From: Emydura subglobosa
Lineage: Eukaryota > Chordata > Testudines > Chelidae
Reading direction: 5' to 3'
NCBI GenBank assembly: GCA_007922225.1
Contig: ML680098.1
Location: forward strand, 5,129,679 to 5,193,678
Length of the DNA stretch: 64,000 bases
The first letter of the stretch is position 1. Every line of letters starts with the position of its first letter. The notes under the pieces were generated by a model that worked only from the letters and a program-made list of their open reading frames with translations, was not told where the DNA came from and did not search any database. Positions 45,774-57,047 of this stretch are shown in pieces. Made by a program: the position numbers and the translations under genes.

Positions 45774-46384
45774 TTACAAACCCATAACAGGTAATGTCCA
45801 AAAATTCATCTATAGAATTGTTTATTTGATTTCAGTGGGAGTTTACCTTGAATAACAAGTGCAGGAATAAACCTTGTGGTTTTACAGTGATGCAAGTAAG
45901 TGGAGAAGAGTAGGAAAGGTAATTCAGACAATATTAGAGGAGTTTCAAAGGCACAATGGGGAGGTAGGAGTTGCACATCCAAATCCCCTTTCTGCCTCTG
46001 AAGCTCTGACCCTTAAACAATGAGATGTTTAAACCAGTTTATAATGCTTGCTCTCTCCCGGTTTGATAATGTGCTCACAATTATACAGAAAAACAATTGT
46101 CTATTTATTACACACATTAATACCAGAGGAGCTCAAGAGCGCATCATGATCAATGCTGGATAATAAAGGAAATCACATTGATTGGACAGTTTTTTCTGAA
46201 GGGAAGCCAAACAAGTAAACGAACTAAAAAAAAGTCAATATACTTTTCATAAAGAGTGGATTCTTTCCAAAGTGCTAAATTCTTGAGTAATTCTGTTAAT
46301 CAGAAAGTGTTTTGATAAATACAAGCAAAACTTGGTACTATTTTTGTAAACGTACCTTTTTGTTTTTCCTTTTAAAACATATTT

Positions 46385-47012
46385 TGAGGTTTAAAATTTA
46401 ATGTAAATGATTTGGGAAAAGGGGTCAACAGTGAAGTGGCAAAATTTGCAGACAACACAAAATTACTCAAGAGTTAAGTCCATAGCAGGCTGCGAAGAGA
46501 TACAAAGGAATATCACAAAACTGGGTGACTGGACAACAAAATTGCAGATAAAATTCGGTGTTGATAAATGCAAAAGTAATGTACTTTGGCAAACAATCCC
46601 AACTCTACATACAAAATGATGGGGTTTAATTTAGCTGTTACCACTCAAGAAAGAGATCTTGGAATAATTATAGATAGTTCTCTGAAAACATCTGCTTGAT
46701 GTGCAGCAGCAGTCAAAGAAGATACCAGAACGTTAGGAACTATTAGGAAAGGGATAGATAAGAAGACAGAAAATATCATAATGCCACTATATAAATCCAT
46801 GGTACACACACCTTGAATATTGCAATGCAGTTCTGAGTCAACCCATCTCAAAAAAGATATATTAGAAGTGGAAAAGGTACAGAAAAGGGCAACAAAAATT
46901 ATTAAGGGTATGGAACAGCTTCCGTATGAGGAGAGAGAAAAAAAGACCAAGACTTTTCAGCTTGGAAAAGAGACGACTAACGGGGATGAGGGGAGGGATA
47001 CGATAGAAGTCT
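46385..47012 (+). pseudogene. CR1 LINE fragment, RT/thumb region of ORF2
   Basis: Frames give 'EVAKFADNTKLL' near 46435 (motif C with FADN instead of FADD), 'KLGDWTTKLQIKFGVDKC' (46407-46619 frame, C-terminal part), 'VTTQERDLGIIIDSSLK' in the next frame, 'RKGIDKKTENIIMPLYKSMV', and 'EVEKVQKRATKIIKGMEQLPYEE' with 'FQLGKETTNGDEG' at 46820-47017. The order is that of CR1 ORF2, but several frames are used and the second catalytic aspartate is replaced. It is truncated on both sides: the 5' part is missing and the 3' end is cut at 47012, where another repeat begins. Confidence 0.9.
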
Positions 47013-47013
47013 T

Positions 47014-47530
47014 GTGACGGGGTTGCTCTAGTCGCCCCTGTCTCCTAGTGGTTCTGGGGATTAGTTTGGTCAGGCTAATGCCCCTTCCAATGGTTACACG
47101 TCGATTTCTACACTGCAGCCCTTCTCTTGCTTCAGGAACCACAGCATCGTCTTCATGACTCACCCTCCAGCCAGATCACTATTGCTGTTTCCCCTGCTGG
47201 CAGGGCATTTCACTGCCTCACAGATGATGGCCAGCAGGGGAACCCTGGCCCATCCACTACTCCTGGTTCCAGCCCAGGGACGCTACAATATGCTTCCGCA
47301 GTCTGTTCAGTCCCCAACCTTGCTTACTGCCTAGGCTGCTTCCTACCCCAGCACTCTCCCATCTCTGGAGTTTGCCAGCCTCTCTACTCTCTCTACCCAG
47401 GAAGCGATCATGGGCTACTTGTCTCTTTAGCCCACAAACACACCTCCCTTCTCCCAGGGAATGTAAAATACCTCCCTGCAGCCTCCTTCCTGTTATCAGC
47501 TCCCTGGCTTTATAGAAGCCCCACGGTATT
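47014..47530 (+). repeat. LTR-like CT-rich repeat abutting CR1
   Basis: Starts abruptly at 'tgtgacggggttgctctag', where CR1 homology ends. It is CT-rich (cccctgctggcaggg, ctctccctctacccagg) and ends near 'ccctggctttatagaagcccc'. Chelonian LTR-type repeats often open with 'tgtgacgggg'. I could not find the matching CA terminus, a target duplication or resumed CR1 sequence, so this is an LTR-like block and not a proven insertion. The overlapping 100- to 140-codon frames are compositional. Confidence 0.5.
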
Positions 47531-47564
47531 AAAAAACGTGGCATTATGATGAGAAACAAAGAGC

Positions 47565-49725
47565 ATGAGAAGAGGTTTTCTTTGTTGGTTCAGATCTTCT
47601 CTCTCCAATTCTGAGCAGCATTCAACTGATTTTGGGAGATTACATTCAAGTTCAGTGATACAAGACTGACCCTTAAATTAAAATCAAGGCAATCTGCAAA
47701 ATTAATAGCATTTGGTGAGTTATTATGAATATAGGATTCACATGCACTTTTTAACAGTAACATGCTTAATTTCTTAAAAACATTTGTTTGTTCTGACTTT
47801 GTGAAGTGGCCACAAATTTGGAGCACCTTTGTGAAAATTGCCTATCATTATTTCAGAATAGTGTAATTAAATTCAGTGCAAGTTTTAAGATGACTACAAA
47901 AAAAATCTCAAAAAGTTCATGCCACTTTTTCCAATTATTTTACAATTTTACAAAATCAGCTGGAGATGGTTGCAGTGGCCATGTAGCCATGACATTTATT
48001 TGCTCTGGTCTTGAATTAAGATCGGGGCCAGGAAGGCTCATGTTCTATTTCCAGTTCTATCACTGAGACTCAATGGGACAGGTTCCCATTTTCAGTAAGG
48101 CCTTTTTATGCCACACTGTTCGCATGAAGCTGCTTTAAAGGAGGTCTAACTGCAGAGCTGCACAAAGGGTTATCTGTCTAATGCCTTTCACCAGCACTAA
48201 AATTCACTTACAAAAATTAGAAGAGAAATGGCTTTTGAAGGCAAAACATGTTGGGCGCAGGCATTGCACATTACAATTCTGTCACCTGGGGAAATTAAAT
48301 TCAAGCCTCTTTCCGTGCTATTGTGGAATCCAGTGCCCAGCGCATTGTATTCCAGCCTTCAGTGAAGAGAGCCTTCAACCTGACAACATTAGTGCTCCCT
48401 CCTTTAAGGCTCAGAAATACATCTCAAGAATGCATTTGAACAAGATGAGGTTGTACATATTGTTACTAGTATTTGTCAAGCGGATGAAATAAGGAAACAT
48501 CAGGGGATGCAGAATTGCTCAGCCTCATTATTATTTCGTGGCCTTATGAAACCAAGACTCCTTAGAAAGGGCAGCTAAGGAAGTGCTCAGGGTAACCAGC
48601 CAATACACCTGGGTGAGGAATGACCTGCTATATTAGAGGTGCATTCATCTTTGAAATAAAGACAAAACAAGCTTTACAAAAATTGCTACTGAGTGATGCT
48701 CCTGTTTTGGAAATATATTATTATTCATGTCTAGCTGCAAAAGGTTCTTGGAGTAAGAAAAACTATTGTCCAGTAGCCAGTCAAAGCATGTTGTGTGAAA
48801 ATAGAAATTCAATTTCAGTGCTGTCAGCTAGAGTCTATTGATGGCATTGATGATACTTCCCTTGATCCAAAAGTCTGTGAATCACCTTGGTGGGGACACA
48901 GTGGCACACACTGTATGAGACTGCAGTAGTATCACTGGAACCCTCGAGATTCATGATCGAACAGATAATAAATCCACTTGTCGGGGATAAACAAATGCAT
49001 TTCTCTAAAAGCTCACATTGTATAGTTTTTTGTAGAAGCCAGCTTCCATCAATAGACACCTTCATTTAACAACCACATCTTTACAATGAAGTTTTAACAG
49101 CAGTTGACCTTATATAGCAGCCTCCTGTTTTTTAGCATCTGTACCTTTACTGAAGTTAGAAGGGAATACAAAGGGAATAGAAGTCACCCTTGACTTAAAG
49201 ACACAGGGAGAAATAATGGAAATGAACAGGAACTGAGGTGTCTAGACATAGATATGTATTAACTCAGATTTCAGATCTTCGAAGATTCTCAGTTCAAAGT
49301 CTATGAATTCTTTCTTTTTCTCAGACAAACATGCCATTGCTAATAAATCTCAGTATTTGCTATGCCCCAGTCCATTACTGCATGAAGGAAACACTTCATT
49401 CCTATCCACTTTCACAGCCTATTACTTACTGAATACTTTTTGACAAGTGAAGTGTTAACTACCCGATGGTCCTAGCTTTGGCTAGAGTCACCAAACTCTA
49501 AAGTACAGTTGTATTATTTGAATAATTAAAACAAAGTGTAACTCTCATCCCACTGACTCACAGCCTGTTGGAGGGTAAGCACAAGATTTTCTAAGATTCT
49601 GTAAAGAGTTAGAGGAAACTATTCCACTTGGTGGCAGCAATGTTCTGAAATACAGTAGCATTCCATGTACTGAAGTCTTACTTAAAGATTTATATTGCCT
49701 ACCATTTATTTTATTTTATTCATTT
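47565..49725. other. Unassigned non-coding DNA
   Basis: No gene or clear element. A MIR-like scrap ('aagatcggggccaggaaggctcatgttctatttccagttctatcactgagactc') lies at 48017-48070. Frames of 60-103 codons have no motifs. The sequence looks unique. Confidence 0.45.

Positions 49726-49758
<33 letters not shown>
49705..49758. repeat. TTTTA-rich tract and (GA)15 microsatellite
   Basis: 'tttattttattttattcatttatt' is followed by 15 uninterrupted GA units (49729-49758). The tract lies exactly where the minus-strand Tx1-type LINE ends, so it may descend from that element's 3' tail, or the LINE may have inserted at it. An uninterrupted run suggests it is still variable in length. Confidence 0.9.
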
Positions 49759-49759
<1 letters not shown>

Positions 49760-49761
<2 letters not shown>

Positions 49762-52500
49762 TGACTTTTAAAATACTTAATAAAATCAGTACAGAAACTT
49801 ATAAAAACAAGAAAATAAATGACAAATTCAAAACCAGTTGTCCATCCCAATCAGTACAAATTGGATTTCCAACAGCCCACCACTGAATAAATTGATCCAA
49901 ATCGCCTATAGGAGCATAATAGCTAAACTACAGATGAAGGCATAAAAGCACTAAAAATCTTTTTAAAATTTTTTTAAAAATTAAAAATAAAAAAAAAACA
50001 AACATAAAAAACCTGAAGAACATCAGCAACCCCATTACCAAATAATTTACATCATCTACTTTTTTAAATGGCCATTGTAGTGAGGCAGAGTGGCCTCACT
50101 CCAGAATGGTGAGGATTAACTCCCCTCTGGTGGGTGCAGGTAAATCCACCCCACTCGCCTCACAGGAAGTGCAGGGGCAGGGTAGGAAGTATAAGAGGAG
50201 GGTCTTGCAGCTCAAATGCAGGAATACCAGGGAAGGAGGCAGACATCCCCCCCAGGAAGCTGAGCCCTCAGCTGAGCCCAGGGAGGACTGGAAGCAAAGG
50301 CAAACCATGACCCACAGAGATGGAAAGTCACAGAGAGACTGAAGGAAGGACCACCTGACTGAGAGTCAGGTCCAAGCAGTGACAGAGCAGCACCAGCAGG
50401 AACCGGTAGGAAGTAGCCCAGCGAAACAAAACTTTGGTCCAGTTGCGCTGCCAGGATGCAAAGCAACAATAACATGTTTCCTCGCTGAGCCCAGGGCAGG
50501 ATCACCCACCAGTGCTAGGGCCCTGGGCGAGGACCCAGTGGAGCAGGGAAGGCCTGTGTTTCCCGAGCCCTGACCCTGTCACCATACACAGGGCTGGATG
50601 CATGCTAATCTTTAGACCAGAGGGCCGGAGTCACAGACAGTTGCTTTCTGCCCCAGCCAGAAGGCTGAGGGGCATAGACTGTTTAAGTGTTTAGCCCACA
50701 CCCATAGGGCTGGGGCCATAGACTATTGTTGTCCACCTGGCCCAGAGACTGGGGTTACCAGCTGACAGGGGTGCACTGAAGCCTCCTGTTGGAGACCTAA
50801 AATACAATTTGACCGCGTTGCATGGTTGCAGGTTAGACCACCCAACGAACTTCCAGCAGGCATGCTTACTTCCCCACATTGCCGGAACAGGGCACCCTGA
50901 CCCCAAGAGGGAGGAACGTTACAGCCATCTTTGCCTGACCCAAAATAAAGTTTTCAACACATACCTCAGATCTATTCATGAATCTATACTTAACAGTAAA
51001 AATAAACACAGTAGGAGAAAAATCAAGGGAGAATAACCAAAATACCTTGAAGTAAAACAAATAATGGCTGTCACCAGGAACAAATAAGAAATATAGGAAA
51101 AATAGTCTCTCCCTACCACTAAAGGGCCAAGACCCAGACACCTCCAGAGTCAGAGTTCGCAAACACATTCATAGTAATAACCCTGTAAAGAATTCTTCAT
51201 TGGAGATCAGCCATCCGCTTTGCAATGGGAGGCTTGTATATAGTTCACCAGGCTGGCCAGTCTGCCGCCAGAAGCTGTCTTCTCCATACCTTAATGGGAT
51301 GATAACCAAATGTTCAAAAGTGACGAATCTTTACCACAAGCATACAGAATGACTTATTGCCTAAGCTATTAAAAATAAATCCAGAAGACCCACAGAAGGC
51401 AAGCAAGCTGCCAGGCTTTTCAACATCCCAATCCACATTGGGAGCAACAGGCAAGAAAATGTAGTATAATCAGGAATGGCTCATTCAGAGAGGCACTGTC
51501 CAAAGTGGCAATATTGTTCCTAGGAAGGACCGACTCCACCGCTGATAAAAACCAAGAAACCCAGTGAAGAGAATGAAAACCAAGCTTGGCAGCCAACATA
51601 TCCACTGAGACACATACTAAATTAGTAAAATCAATTAAACGAACCAGTTTTGTTACACCTGCTGCAACAAGGGAACAGAGAAGACTCCTAGAAACAAGGC
51701 TAGGGATCCTTACAGCAGGATTATAAACAAGGGGTTCAGCAAGCAGCGCTGGAAACTCCAACCACCTATCCCGCAGCTTCACCTTAAAAAAGTCTCTAAA
51801 CGTTAAAAAGACTGGGATAAAAACCCAGGTAACACCTCAAAATTGAGGCACCCAGGGTCTAACCAAAAAAAAAAGTTCCTGATCAAAATCCATCCCCCCA
51901 TGCACTGAAATCCAACCCCCTCCCCCATGCACTGACAGAAAGCAAAGGACAGTTGCTTCAAGGAACAGCTCATCCACAAATTACAGCTGGTGCAGAGACT
52001 GAAACCAAAAACATAGAATTCTGCTCAAAAGATCAATGAGACCTGAACCCCCTGCCACAACAGGCAGATGCAAAGCACTCTGCCTCAAGCCAATGATGGC
52101 CAGCCCAGAAAAAGTCCAAAGAAACCTACTGAACTTTTTCTAAAAAAAGTGGAGGAGGAGGAGACCAAATTAATATACTTACGCCACCACATACAGGAAA
52201 TTAAATGGTTGACCAGACCCACCCTCGGGCAAACACCACTTTTTGCCACCTTTCGCAACCACTCCTCCAACTTTTCCATAACTCCCTCCCAGTTCTGACC
52301 CAAAGCATCATCCAGACCCAGCATAATTCCCAGTGACAAAGCCAGTCTGCCTCTGCAATAGGCCCCCGGCAAACTCAGGGGACAGAAAATCACCCAGGCC
52401 ACAGCAAGAGTGCGTCATTCTTCCCCCAATTTACGAGAGCTGAGCAAGTCAGCTCAAAAGAGTGCAGATATTCAGTCAGAACCTGGATGTCGCAGTCATG
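49760..52500 (-). pseudogene. Tx1-clade LINE, ORF2 C-terminal part, split by an LTR element
   Basis: Tx1 LINEs (L1 superfamily, first described in Xenopus) encode endonuclease plus reverse transcriptase. Reading downward from 52500: 'CSALVNWGKNDALLL' near 52440; then 'LGLDDALGQNWEGVMEKLEEWL' and 'RVGLVNHLISCMWW' (52402-52085), the post-catalytic region usually reading 'YRGRALVVNNLVASMLW'; a decayed middle (51782-51420) with 'LVRLIDFTNLVC'; 'RFMNRSEVCVENFILGQAKMA' near 50935-50990; and, beyond the 50076-50923 insert, wording like 'YAPIGDLDQFIQWWAVG' near 49905-49860. Frames shift repeatedly and stops are many. The catalytic YADD, endonuclease and ORF1 are missing, so it is 5' truncated and dead. 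Confidence 0.82.
50076..50923 (+). mobile_element. Solo-LTR-like element with 5-bp target duplication GCCAT
   Basis: The 848-bp block starts TGTAGTGAGGCAGAG and ends GGGAGGAACGTTACA (TG...CA, with a short TGTA/TTACA inversion). It is bordered by GCCAT at 50071-50075 and GCCAT at 50924-50928. Removing it rejoins the reading of the surrounding Tx1-type LINE, so the insertion is precise. A TATA-like 'agtataagagg' lies near 50188. It is GC-rich and has no coding domain. A 5-bp duplication with TG/CA ends is the rule for several LTR retrotransposon and endogenous-retrovirus groups. I cannot assign the group; the strand is arbitrary, guided by the TATA-like box. Confidence 0.8.
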
Positions 52501-52532
52501 AGTAATAAATAAGGCTAAGATTTAGACATGGG

Positions 52533-52621
52533 TATTTTTAGTAAAAGTCACGGATGGGTCATAGGCAATAAACAAAAATTCACAGAAGACCGTGACCCGT
52601 CCGTGACTTTTACTAAAAATA
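52533..52621. repeat. Near-perfect hairpin, 29-base arms
   Basis: The left arm 52533-52561 and right arm 52593-52621 are reverse complements except at one position. The core is 'agtaaaagtcacgga' / 'tccgtgacttttact'; the loop is 31 bases. The pattern 'gtgacttttactaaaaata' is a repeat I associate with turtle and crocodilian genomes, where it forms a small palindromic element. It has no coding capacity, and the class (fold-back MITE) is inferred. Confidence 0.85.
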
Positions 52622-52624
52622 ACT

Positions 52625-53560
52625 GTAACCCTTCAGAGTCGCCAGCAGCATGGGCCAGGTTCAGTATCTAGGGGTTCCTGTCAATGATACAACCCTAAAC
52701 CATCTTGAGCCCCCACCCAGTTACCTGGGAAATCACACACTATCCCCTGGGTGCCCCCAAAAGACAGTACTTCCCCTCTCGCAAGCACAGAGTCTGGGTG
52801 TGGAAAGTAAATGTTTTAATAGCAGGAAGGAAGTAACAGCACTGGTTTGGGAAAACAGTATAAACAGAATTCATGAACACAATGAGCAGAACCCAACGAC
52901 TCCACCCCAGAGCACATGCGGCATGTCCTTCATCTCTCTCTTCTTGCTTTCCCCTGCCCTACTGGCCATCATAGTTGCAATGTCCACATCTCAGTTGTAG
53001 GGCTGAACCAGTCCCCTCTGCTAGCTCCCTCTGCCTGCCGGATGCAGGCTAGACTAGTTCCATCTGCTGGCTCTCACCACCAGCAGGCCTCGACCACTGA
53101 CTCCGGCTGCCTGCAGGCCCCCTCTGCTGGCTCCCCCCACCTGCAGGCCCCCCCATCTGTTGGCTATCAGTCTTTGGAGGTTTCCCAGTGACTTCAGTTC
53201 TAGTGAGTTTCAGCTTTCAGTGATTTCAGCTGTATGAGTTTCAGCTCTCAGTTCATGGGAAAACCCTCTGCTGACACAGGAGCATTGTCCCTGCTTTTTA
53301 ACAAAACAAAAAACTCCAAGAGAAATTATTAATTTTATCTTTTAACAGTTGGAGAAGATAGTTAATCCATACCTGGGGGTGGTCTTTAATCGGGGGTGGT
53401 GCAGCCTCAGCAGGAAGACCCCAGCCCCTCCCTGCTACTCTTACAGTGCTCTACCATCAGAATGCCTTCTTTGTTGAGTTCTGTTTAGTTGAGAGTGAAT
53501 CTTTCATCAGAACAGGCTAAGCATAGTTGTGCTGGCATTTGTTCATACAATAGGAGGACA
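52625..53560. repeat. LTR-like or unclassified repeat block with minisatellite
   Basis: Begins 'gggccaggttcagtatctaggggttcc', wording I associate with a chelonian LTR-like repeat. A C-rich minisatellite at 53035-53165 is built on 'tctgctggctc' and 'cctgcaggccccc'. Short tandem 'gtttcagct' units follow at 53195-53250. No retroviral or transposase motif is visible in any frame. Boundaries are approximate. Confidence 0.45.
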
Positions 53561-53814
53561 ACATTTCATTACCCCTGAAGTTCACACTAAAGTGATTTGT
53601 AACCCAATACCAGCCAAACTGACCATTGCCCATAATGCTGAGCACCTAGGTGTGCTTATGCAAATACAGAGCCTATGCAAATAAAGTGCCCTGGCTGACA
53701 GCAGGAGGGCCACTCAGACCTTGCTTAAATAACCATGACAAAATAAAAATGGGTCTGAGGGGATGAGAGTCGGAGCCCTGCTGTCAAAGAGGAGCAGATG
53801 GGAATGGGATCTGC

Positions 53815-54320
53815 ACCACAGGGGCTTTGAGCTCTGGGGTCCCCCACTGCCCATGCCCCACCGCTTGGGATCTACAGGGACCTAGCTAGGAGCTCCAAGC
53901 TGCCTCCACCGACCATGGCAGCAGGGAGCTGTGGCAGATCAGTGCTCCAGGGTCCCCCCACCACTCGCGGCCACTCAGAGCTGCAGGGGTGGGGGGCACC
54001 ATCTGCGGTGGCTCGGAGCTCCAGGTTCCCTCTGCTGCCTGCGGCTCTACTCAGAGCTCTGGGGTCTCCTTGCCACTCAGGGTCACATGCCGCTTGCACA
54101 GCTTGGAGCTATAGGGGCCCCCAGTGCCCGGGATCTGCGGGAACGCAGCTTGGAGCTACAGGGGCCCCCTGCTGCCTATGGAGGCTCAGAGCCCCAGCTG
54201 CGCACTGCCACCTAAGGTCCCCCTGGCTTCCTGGGCACACTTGGAGCTGTGGGGGGGGTCCCACCACATCTCAGAGCTCTGGGAAGCTCAGAGCTGTGGA
54301 ATCCCAGCTTGGAACTCCAG
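53815..54320. repeat. GC-rich degenerate tandem repeat
   Basis: A unit of the type 'agctctggggtcccc...ctgcc' or 'cttggagctacaggggccccc' recurs about ten times at 30-60 base spacing, for example at 53830, 53890, 53945, 54015, 54055, 54105, 54150, 54245, 54275 and 54310. GC content is far above the surroundings. Overlapping frames of 75-150 codons on both strands result from stop-poor GC sequence and are not taken as genes. Confidence 0.7.
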
Positions 54321-54985
54321 GCTCCCTCCACTGCCACTGGTCAAAGCAATCAGAGACCTACAAATGACTTCAAAGTCCATCTATATCAGATTCTCAGCAC
54401 ATTTGTGGAGTTTTCAGGCTTCAACAGTTACTCAGGTGTACATCCAGTATCTGGATGGGTCTCAGTCCTTTCTTTCACAGCTTCAGATGACTTGATCCAG
54501 AAATAAGAAGCAGGAATGAAACAACATGGAGAGGGTACAGCTGCATTTTATAGTTTCTGCCATGAGGCTTGTACTTCCTTTCTCCCAACCACAGCCACAG
54601 CACATGGCATGGAAAAGCCGCAGAATTACCTGTCCATAGGCATGTTCCTACATGTCCTGGCGACTCAGAAGGTTAGGCCTCTGAGTTCTTTCACTGGATT
54701 CATCATACATTTGAGCTCCCTTGATAGGCCATTAAGCAGGCTTAGTGTTGCTTTCCTCCTGTCTGGGCTGTCGCCCAGAAACACAATACAAGTTTGAAAT
54801 ACAAAATATACCATCCATGCTTAGAACTCATAATACAAAACTGATCATAAATATAAACAATATCATCACACTTAGCAAATTATAACTTTTCCAGTGGTAC
54901 CTGACACAGCGAATCTTGTAAGTTTCATTGTAATTTTGCAATACTGATATAAATAATATTCAAAATGATCACTTATATTCCAGAC
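54310..54985 (-). repeat. Long interspersed repeat, copy A
   Basis: On the minus strand this matches 57795-58440 block for block: 'aggtaccactggaaaagttataattt', 'cagacaggaggaaagcaacactaagcctgcttaatggcc', 'aatccagtgaaagaa', 'acatgtaggaacatgcctatggacag', 'ttttccatgccatgtgctgtg', 'ttcattcctgcttctta' and 'gtctctgattgctttgacc'. No coding frame is shared. The class is uncertain; the companion copy has a polyadenylation-like signal, so an LTR is possible. Confidence 0.8.
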
Positions 54986-54989
54986 AGCG

Positions 54990-56520
54990 CCACATGCACG
55001 TTAAAATGTTCCTATTCTAAATTACATCCCTTTCTTTAGTTTACCTACAAAAGTTTTCTTTTAAGACACAGACCAAATTAAACCTGGTAAAAACCTCAGA
55101 CTTATGGATTATTTTTTCAGGTCAGGGGGTGGGGAAGGGAGCTCTCTGTTAAAATCTCAGTAAGTGGTTTAAAACTCATTTTTCCCTTTTCTTTCTTCTG
55201 GTTTGTTTGAAAAAGCAAAAGCCATTTGTTACCCCCAATTTATCATCAAAACAGGCCTGACATTAATTGCATTCTGTTATTACAAACGGAGGTCATATGT
55301 GCTTTTCTTAATAGAGTTTGCAGCTCTTATTTTTATAGATATTCCATGTGGGCTAAATAACATTAAGAAAGCTAAGGTCAAAGCCCAGTCACTTAGAAGG
55401 AATAAAAGGAAAGATTTACAAGACATCTGGTGAGAACAGTTTACAAAGGAAGCAAGGCTTTTCTTGTGAGATTACACCAATAGAAACCTAACTTGGGGAG
55501 GAATTCCCTAAGGAAGACACACTCCACTTTGAAAATCAATATTGTTTGGAGACACAACTGATCTGTTCCTGAATTCTCTATTGCTGACAGCTACTCAACT
55601 CCTATCTGCCCCTCATTCCCAAGAAAAGCCACCTGTAATATATACCATAAAAAGGAATCTCTGAGTTCCATAAAACATCACTGGGTTTTGTTTCACCTCA
55701 AGCTTAAATCTATCCCCACTGTGAGCAACTTTTCTGTCCATTATCACAAATATATATATATGCGCGTATAGGGAAATGTGATTTCCTGGTTTTAGTGGTT
55801 GTTGCAGGCTAGTGGGTATTTTTTACAATTAAAAACCATCAACTGCCAGCATCTGCCTAGTGGACTCTAACTCTGATTCATAAAAACACTTGAGCATGTG
55901 CTTAATTTAAGAATGAGCATAAATCCAGTTGAAATCAATGAGATTTAAGCACATGCTTAAAATCACATACACACACAAATTCTTTTCTGAACAGGAAGGG
56001 CGTTAAGTATTTTCCTAAATCAAGGCTTTTGAGATTACCTATAACGTACCTTTCAAAACACATTTTCTTGCTGTGTGAGTAGCAAAAAATGTATGTTGGT
56101 TATAATGAGCTGCTATATAGTGCTGAAACACCACTATGATGGGCATTTATCCTATGAATTTACAGAGCTCAACCAAGGTGCCAGATCAAGAGCCAATGAT
56201 GAGGAGGTTCTCGGTTTGCAGCCTGGGTATTTTTACACAAGCTTCCCTTGCCAGCGTGCCTCCACCCTGACCTAGAAGGATCACATCTAGGGCAAGAATT
56301 TTGTTAAGTATCTATGGCTTGTACAACCCGTGTTCTATCTAGTGTGTCTACTAGTGCCCAATGCAGTAGTTGTTTTTAAGACGTGCACGTTTATTCACTG
56401 ATAGGTGGTCTGAGACCCCCATCCCTTAACATTGATCAGCCATCAGGAAGTAACAAGTTTTGGTCACTACTGACTTGAGTTGGATTTGACTCTGCATTGG
56501 TAACCTAGAGGTGGAAAGCT
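54990..56520. other. Unassigned DNA with a TA/CG alternating tract
   Basis: Mostly unassigned AT-rich DNA. An alternating purine-pyrimidine tract 'atatatatatatgcgcgtata' lies at 55750-55770. A worn copy of the 'aagcacatgcttaa' repeat is at 55885-55965, with inverted pieces 'gagcatgtgcttaa' and 'ttaagcacatgctta' that could pair. No gene is recognised. Confidence 0.5.
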
Positions 56521-56524
56521 CTAC

Positions 56525-56715
56525 ATCCCTCTGTCACAGACCACTGGGAGCTTGGGAGGAAGGGCCCAGGTTGCAAGAGGGAAGAGTTTGGAGGAGACAT
56601 CAGGAAGTCAGTCAGCGTGCACATGGCTAGAATGCTAACTGTAGTTGCAGCATCTCTGTAAACAGTTCACTTAATAAAGAGCCATTTTAGCTTTAGAAAC
56701 ATGGAGTCCTCTCAT
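56525..56715 (+). repeat. LTR-like 3' portion with AATAAA
   Basis: 'ctgtcacagaccactgggagcttggg' and 'aacagttcacttaataaagagccattttagctttagaaac' followed by 'ggagtcctctcatgttattactcca' has the look of an LTR R-U5 end: a polyadenylation signal AATAAA at 56672 and then a CT-rich tail. No internal retroviral or gag-pol coding is nearby, so it would be a solo LTR or fragment. Confidence 0.4.
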
Positions 56716-57047
56716 GTTATTACTCCACACACAGTACATGAAACAAACACCCACCATTAATTTCCTGAGCCTTCTAATTCACCAATATGTTAGTCTTCTG
56801 TTTTGAGTCTGGCCTCTCCCTCCCCGATATATGCCAGTTGGATTGCAATGGGTGACTGGTGTTGTGGCAAAATAGACAAAATCTGACAGCCACTAGGAGC
56901 TAGGCAGGAAGTTAGCCACGAAGAGAATAGCAGATCATTATGGGAAGGATCCTATGGAAATTCATAGAAAACTATATCCCTGCCATTGATGTCTAGGAAG
57001 GTTCAAGAAGCCTACGTTTCATGTACCAAGTGATGGTTATAGCATGA

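Noticed and set aside
47127..47549. 140-codon plus frame and its 100-codon antisense partner
   Set aside because: Both fall in a CT-rich LTR-like repeat and show only low-complexity Ser/Pro/Leu composition.
53915..54367. 150-codon plus-strand frame, the longest outside the retroelements
   Set aside because: It lies in a GC-rich degenerate tandem repeat with equally long frames in other phases and on the other strand, and contains no domain motif.
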